Of a stretch of 64,000 bases of DNA, positions 59,566-64,000 are shown piece after piece (within the stretch, counting starts at the first letter, position 1; each line of letters opens with the position of its first letter). The position numbers and the translations under genes are program-made. Below the pieces are notes generated by a model. The model searched no databases and had not been told where the DNA came from. It saw nothing but the letters and a program-made list of their open reading frames with translations. This DNA comes from Tanypteryx hageni (taxonomy: Eukaryota > Arthropoda > Insecta > Odonata > Petaluridae): the NCBI GenBank assembly GCA_028673005.1, contig CM054115.1, positions 4,323,501-4,387,500 on the forward strand, read 5' to 3'.

Positions 59566-61121
59566 GACAGAGGTGGGCGAAGAGAGAGGTTAGCGAAGAG
59601 AGAGGTGGGCGAAGAGAGCGGTGGGTGAAGAGAGCGTTGGGCGAAGAGAGAGGTGGGCGAAGATAGAGGTGGGCGAAGAGAGAGGCGGGCAAAGACAAAG
59701 GTTAGCGAAGAGAGAGGTGGGCGAAGAGAGAGGTGGGCGAAGATAGAGGTGGGCGAAGAGAGAGGTGGGCGAAGAGAGAGGTGGGCGAAGAGAGAGGTGG
59801 GCAAAGACAGAGGTTAGCGAAGAGAGGTGTGGGCGAAGAGAGAGGTGGGCGAAGAGAGCGGTGGGCGAAGAGAGAGGTGGGCGAAGAGAGAGGTGGACGA
59901 AGACAGAGGTTAGCGAAGAGAGAGGTGGGCGAAGAGAGAGGTGGGCGAAGAGAGAGGTGGGCGAAGAGAGAGGTGGGCGAAGAGAGAGGTGGGCGAAGAG
60001 AGAGGTGGGCGAAGAGAGGGGTGGGCGAAGAGAGAGGTGGGCGAAGACAAAGGTTAGCGCAGAGAGAGGTGGGCGAGGAGAGAGGTGGGCGAAGAGAGAG
60101 GAGGGCGAAGAGAGAGGTGGGCGAAGAGAGAGGTGGGCGAAGACAGAGGTGGGCGAAGAGAGAGGTGGGCGAAGAGAGAGGTGGGCGAGGAGAGAGGTGG
60201 GCGAAGAGAGAGGTGGGCGAAGAGAGAGGTGGACGAAGAGAGAGGTGGGCGAAGAGAGAGGTGGGCGAAGACAAAGGTTAGCGCAGAGAGAGGTGGGCGA
60301 AGAGAGAGGTGGGCGAAGAGAGAGGTGGGCGAAGAGAGAGGTGGGCGAAGAGAGAGGCGGGCGAAGACAGAGGTGGGCGAAGAGAGAGGTGGGCGAAGAG
60401 AGAGGTGGGCGAGGAGAGAGGTGGGCGAAGAGAGAGGTGGGCGAAGAGAGAGTTGGACGAAGAGAGAGGTGGGCGAAGAGAGAGGTGGGCGAAGAGAGAG
60501 GTGGGCGAAGAGAGAGGTGGGCGAAGAGAGAGGTGGGCGAAGAGAGGTGGGCGAAGAGAGAGGCGGGCAAAGACAAAGGTTAGCGCAGAGAGAGGTGGGC
60601 GAGGAGAGAGGTGGGCGAAGAGAGCGGTGGGCGAAGAGAGAGGTGGGCGAAGAGAGCGGTGGGCGAAGAGAGAGGTGGGCGAAGAGAGAGGTGGGCGAAG
60701 ACAGATGTGGGCGAAGAGAGAGGTGGGCGAAGAGAGAGGATGGCGAAGAGAGAGGTGGACGAAGACAGAGGTTAGCGAAGAGAGAGGTGGGCGAAGACAG
60801 AGGTAAGGGAAGAGAGAGGTGGGCGAAGAGAGAGGTGGGCGAAGAGAGAGGTGGGCGAAGAGAGAGGATGGCGAAGTGAGAGGTGGACGAAGACAGAGGT
60901 TAGCGAAGAGAGAGGTGGGCGAAGAGAGAGGTGGGCGAAGAGAGAGGTGGGCAAAGAGAGAGGTGGGCGAAGAGAGAGGTGGGCGAAGAGAGAGGTGGGC
61001 AAAGAGAGAGGTGGGCGAAGACAGAGGTAAGCGAAGACAGAGGTTAGCGAAGAGAGAGGTGGGCGAAGAGAGAGGTGGGCGAAGAAATTGGTGAGCGAAG
61101 ATAGAGGTGGGCGAAGACAGA

Positions 61122-61446
61122 CATTATAGTAAGAAAGTAAAAGGAAAAGCGTAGAGGTAGGAGAGAGGTGGCCGAAGAGAGAGGGGAAAAGATAATAAGG
61201 AGGAAGGAATAGCGGAGAGGTAGAGAGAAATGGGCGAAGGGAGAGGGGAAAAGGGAATAAAAAGGAAGGAATAGCGGAGAGGTAGGAGAGAGTTGGGGAA
61301 AGAGAGAGGTTTAAGGGACAATAAATAGGAAAGAAAGGCGGAGATGTAGGAGAAAGGTGGGCGATGAGAGAGGGGAAAAGAGAATATGGAGGAAGGTATA
61401 GCGGAGAGGTAGGAGAAATGCGGGCGTAGAGAGGGGGAAGACAGAA
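61122..61446 (+). repeat. 63-bp-unit spacer 9 (beta-2 type)
   Basis: Beta-2 form, a copy of spacer 5 at +8,500 bp but without its single-base loss. Confidence 0.85.
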
Positions 61447-61661
61447 GACAGAGGTGGGCGAAGAGAGAGGTTAGCGAAGAGAGAGGTGGGCGAAGAGAGC
61501 GGTGGGTGAAGAGAGCGTTGGGCGAGGAGAGAGGTGGGCGAAGACAGAGGTGGGCGAAGACAGAGGTAAGCGAAGACAGAGGTTAGCGAAGAGAGAGGTG
61601 GGCGAAGAGAGAGGTGGGCGAAGAAATTGGTGAGCGAAGATAGAGGTGGGCGAAGACAGAC

Positions 61662-61985
61662 ATTATAGTAAGAAAGTAAAAGGAAAAGCGTAGAGGTAGG
61701 AGAGAGGTGGCCGAAGAGAGAGGGGAAAAGATAATAAGGAGGAAGGAATAGCGGAGAGGTAGAGAGAAATGGGCGAAGGGAGAGGGGAAAAGGGAATAAA
61801 AAGGAAGGAATAGCGGAGAGGTAGGAGAGAGTTGGGGAAAGAGAGAGGTTTAAGGGACAATAAATAGGAAAGAAAGGCGGAGATGTAGGAGAAAGGTGGG
61901 CGATGAGAGAGGGGAAAAGAGAATATGGAGGAAGGTATAGCGGAGAGGTAGGAGAAATGCGGGCGTAGAGAGGGGGAAGACAGAA
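61662..61985 (+). repeat. 63-bp-unit spacer 10 (beta-2 type)
   Basis: Beta-2 form, a copy of spacer 6 at +8,501 bp, lacking the extra G of that copy. Confidence 0.85.
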
Positions 61986-62819
61986 GACAGAGGTGGGCGA
62001 AGAGAGAGGTTAGCGAAGAGAGAGGTGGGCGAAGAGAGAGGTGGGCGAGGAGAGAGGTGGGCGAAGAGAGAGGTGGGCGAAGAGAGAGGTGGGCGAAGAG
62101 AGAGGTGGGCGAAGAGAGAGGTGGGCGAAGAGAGAGGTGGGCGAAGACAGAGGTTAGCGAAGAGAAAAGTGGGCGAAGAGAGAGGTGGGCGAAGACAAAG
62201 GTTAGCGAAGAGAGAGGTGGGCGAAGAGAGAGTTGGGCGAAGACAGAGGTTAGCGAAGAGAGAGGTGGGCGAAGAGAGAGTTGGGCGAAGAGAGAGGTGG
62301 GCGAAGAGAGAGGTGGGCGAAGAGAGAGGTTGGCGAAGACAGAGGTTAGCGAAGAGAAAAGTGGGCGAAGAGAGAGGTGGGCGAAGACAAAGGTTAGCGA
62401 AGAGAGAGCCGGGCAAAGACAGAGGTGGGCGAAGAGAGAGGTGGGCGAAGAGAGGTGTGGGCGAAGAGAGAGGTGGGAGAAGACAGAGGTAAGCGAAGAG
62501 AGAGCCGGGCAAAGACCGAGGTGGGCGAAGAGAGAGGTGGGCGAAGAGAGAGGTGGGCGAAGAGAGAGGAGGGCGAAGAGAGAGGTGGGCGAAGAGAGAA
62601 GTGGGCGAAGAGAGAGGTGGGCAAAGAGAGAGGTGGGCGAAGACAGAGGTTAGCGAAGAGAGGTGGGCGAAGAGAGAGGTGGGCGAGGAGAGAGGTGGGC
62701 GAAGAGAGAGGTGGGCGAAGAGAGAGGTGGGCGAAGAGAGAGGTGGGCAAAGAGAGAGGTGGGCGAAGACAGAGGTAAGCGAAGACAGAGGTTAGCGAAG
62801 AGAGAGGTGGGCGAAGAGA

Positions 62820-62850
62820 TAGATAGATAGATAGATAATCGTCTTTATTC
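62820..62850 (-). mobile_element. 31-bp LINE 3'-tail insertion, copy 4
   Basis: Same insertion and flanks as at 54320, exactly 8,500 bp downstream. Confidence 0.75.
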
Positions 62851-63183
62851 GGGCGAGAGAGAGGTGGGCGAAGAGAGAAGTGGGCGAAGAGAGAGGTGGG
62901 CAAAGAGAGAGGTGTGCGAAGACAGAGGTTAGCGAAGAGAGAGGTGGGCGAAGAGAGAGGTGGGCGAGGAGAGAGGTGGGCGAAGAGAGAGGTGGGCGAA
63001 GAGAGAGGTGGGCGAAGAGAGAGGTGGGCAAAGAGAGAGGTGGGCGAAGACAGAGGTTAGCGAAGAGAGAGGTGAGCGAAGAGAGAGGTGGGCGAAGAGA
63101 GAGGTGGGCGAAGAGAGAAGTGGGCGAAGACAGAGGTGGGCGAAGACATTGGTGAGCGAAGAGAGAGGTGGGCGAAGACAGAC

Positions 63184-63507
63184 GTTAAAGTAAGAAAGTA
63201 AAAGGAAAAGGGTAGAGGTAGGAGAGAGGTGGCCGAAGAGAGAGGGGAAAAGATAATAAGGAGGAAGGAATAGCGGAGAGGTAGAGAGAAATGGGCGAAG
63301 GGAGAGGAGAAAAGGGAATAAAAAGATAGGAATAGCGGAGTGGTAGGAGAGAGTTGGGAAAAGAGAGAGGTTTAAGGGACAATAAATAGGAAAGAAAGGC
63401 GGAGATGTAGGAGAAATATGGGCGATGAGAGAGGGGAAAAGAGAATATGGAGGAAGGTATAGCGGAGAGGTAGGAGAAATGCGGGCGTAGAGAGAGGGAA
63501 GACAGAA
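63184..63507 (+). repeat. 63-bp-unit spacer 11 (alpha type)
   Basis: Alpha form, a copy of spacer 7 at +8,500 bp. Confidence 0.85.
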
Positions 63508-64000
63508 GACAGAGGTGGGCGAAGAGAGAGGTTAGCGAAGAGAGAGGTGGGCGAAGAGAGAGGTGGGCGAAGAGAGAGGTGGGCAAAGAGAGAGGTTAGC
63601 GAAGACAGAGGTTAGCGATGAGAGAGGTGGTCGAAGAGAGAAGTGGGCGAAAAGAGAGGTAGGAGAAGAGAGAGGTGGGCGAAGAGAGATGTAGGCGAAG
63701 ACAGAGGTTAGCCAGGAGAGTTGTGGGCGAAGAGAGAGGTCGGCGAAGAGAGCGGTGGGCGAAGAGAGAGGTGGGCGAAGAGAGAGGTGGGCGAAGAGAG
63801 AGGTGGGCGAAGACAGAGGTGGGCGAAGAGAGAGGTGGGCGAGGAGAGAGGTGGGCGAAGAGAGAGGTGGGCAAAGAGAGAGGTGGGCGAAGAGAGAGGT
63901 GGGCGAAGAGAGAGGTGGGCGAAGAGAGAGGTGGGCGAAGACAGAGGTTAGCGAAGAGAGGTGTGGGCGAAGAGAGAGGTGGGCGAAGAGAGCGGTGGGC

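Larger units (their letters stand above)
21901..64000 (+). repeat. 16-bp minisatellite/satellite array, about 42 kb, continues past window
   Basis: The monomer consensus is GGTGGGCGAAGAGAGA (16 bp). Roughly 2,400 copies follow by dividing about 38.4 kb of pure array by 16. All copies are in one orientation. The plus strand is about 87 percent purine in the consensus (9 G, 5 A, one T, one C). Recurrent variants are GACAGAGGTTAGC, GGTAAGC, GAGCGGTGGGC, GGTGGGCAAAG, AAGTGGGC and GAGGCGGGC, plus 14-bp monomers lacking one GA and a 15-bp form (GGTGGCGAAG). Variants recur in fixed orders, which gives the higher-order blocks listed below. The consensus is stop-free in all six frames because 16 is not a multiple of three; no gene is inferred. 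Confidence 0.97.
59242..64000 (+). repeat. Super-repeat copy C2 (period about 8,500 bp)
   Basis: Second copy of C1. It is cut by the window end, so the number of further copies is unknown. Confidence 0.85.

Noticed and set aside
22059..63990. Long open frames on both strands of the satellite, including one of 629 codons on the minus strand (34936-36825)
   Set aside because: They come from a stop-free 16-bp consensus, overlap in all six frames, and follow the repeat period, so they are not genes.
21901..64000. CRISPR-like array
   Set aside because: There are no unique spacers of constant length between identical repeats, and the surrounding DNA is eukaryotic; it is a satellite.
21901..64000. 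Telomeric repeat
   Set aside because: The monomer is 16 bp and lacks TTAGG or similar telomere motifs.

Overview
The window looks like a non-coding, transposon-rich stretch of an animal genome, most probably an arthropod. The reasons are AT-rich DNA, no dense gene packing, decayed hAT DNA transposons, CR1/L2-like and RTE-like non-LTR retrotransposons, and a very large tandem satellite. I could not recognise any intact host gene, tRNA or rRNA. The exact species cannot be told from the sequence.

Layout. 0.48-3.06 kb: on the minus strand, a heavily mutated copy of a widespread multicopy hypothetical-protein family (motifs like RLGGLHLLMSFLG, SSEQHV, DDADTLI and a decayed SGCD segment). 3.07-4.02 kb: two hairpin-forming inverted repeats; the second has a hammerhead-ribozyme-like core in its loop. 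4.54-7.81 kb: a complete but dead hAT transposon with terminal inverted repeats, an 8-bp target duplication and a broken SCAND3/ZBED5-like transposase. 8.29-11.52 kb: a second, internally deleted hAT-type element, also with TIRs and target duplication, carrying a nested 5'-truncated LINE (8.8-11.34 kb). 11.74-13.25 kb: a CpG-rich stretch of unknown role, then a polypurine tract. 13.5-16.6 kb: unassigned. 16.6-19.48 kb: two RTE-like LINE copies head to head, one interrupted by a third LINE fragment with an exact 11-bp target duplication. 19.64-21.75 kb: three diverged AT-rich tandem units of about 0.8-1.0 kb, followed by an inverted partial copy (21.75-21.90 kb).

21.9-64.0 kb (window end): an uninterrupted, single-orientation satellite of a 16-bp monomer, consensus GGTGGGCGAAGAGAGA, about 42 kb and still running at the window edge. 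It has several levels of higher-order organisation: a 2,166-bp repeat period (22.8-26.7 kb), blocks tagged by a GGCGGAGTGAG variant (27.4-37.8 kb), a 2,553-bp tandem duplication (41-46 kb) and an approximately 8.5-kb super-repeat. Eleven 324-bp spacers made of an older 63-bp unit punctuate the array from 38.9 kb on. The same 63-bp unit forms the left edge of the array, which suggests the 16-bp satellite grew from the core of a 63-bp tandem repeat. Four copies of one 31-bp LINE 3'-tail insertion, each with target duplication, are carried along by the block duplications and act as a marker of recent amplification.

The 16-bp consensus has no stop codon in any of six frames, so many long reading frames appear in the array on both strands. 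They are artefacts of the repeat and are not annotated as genes.
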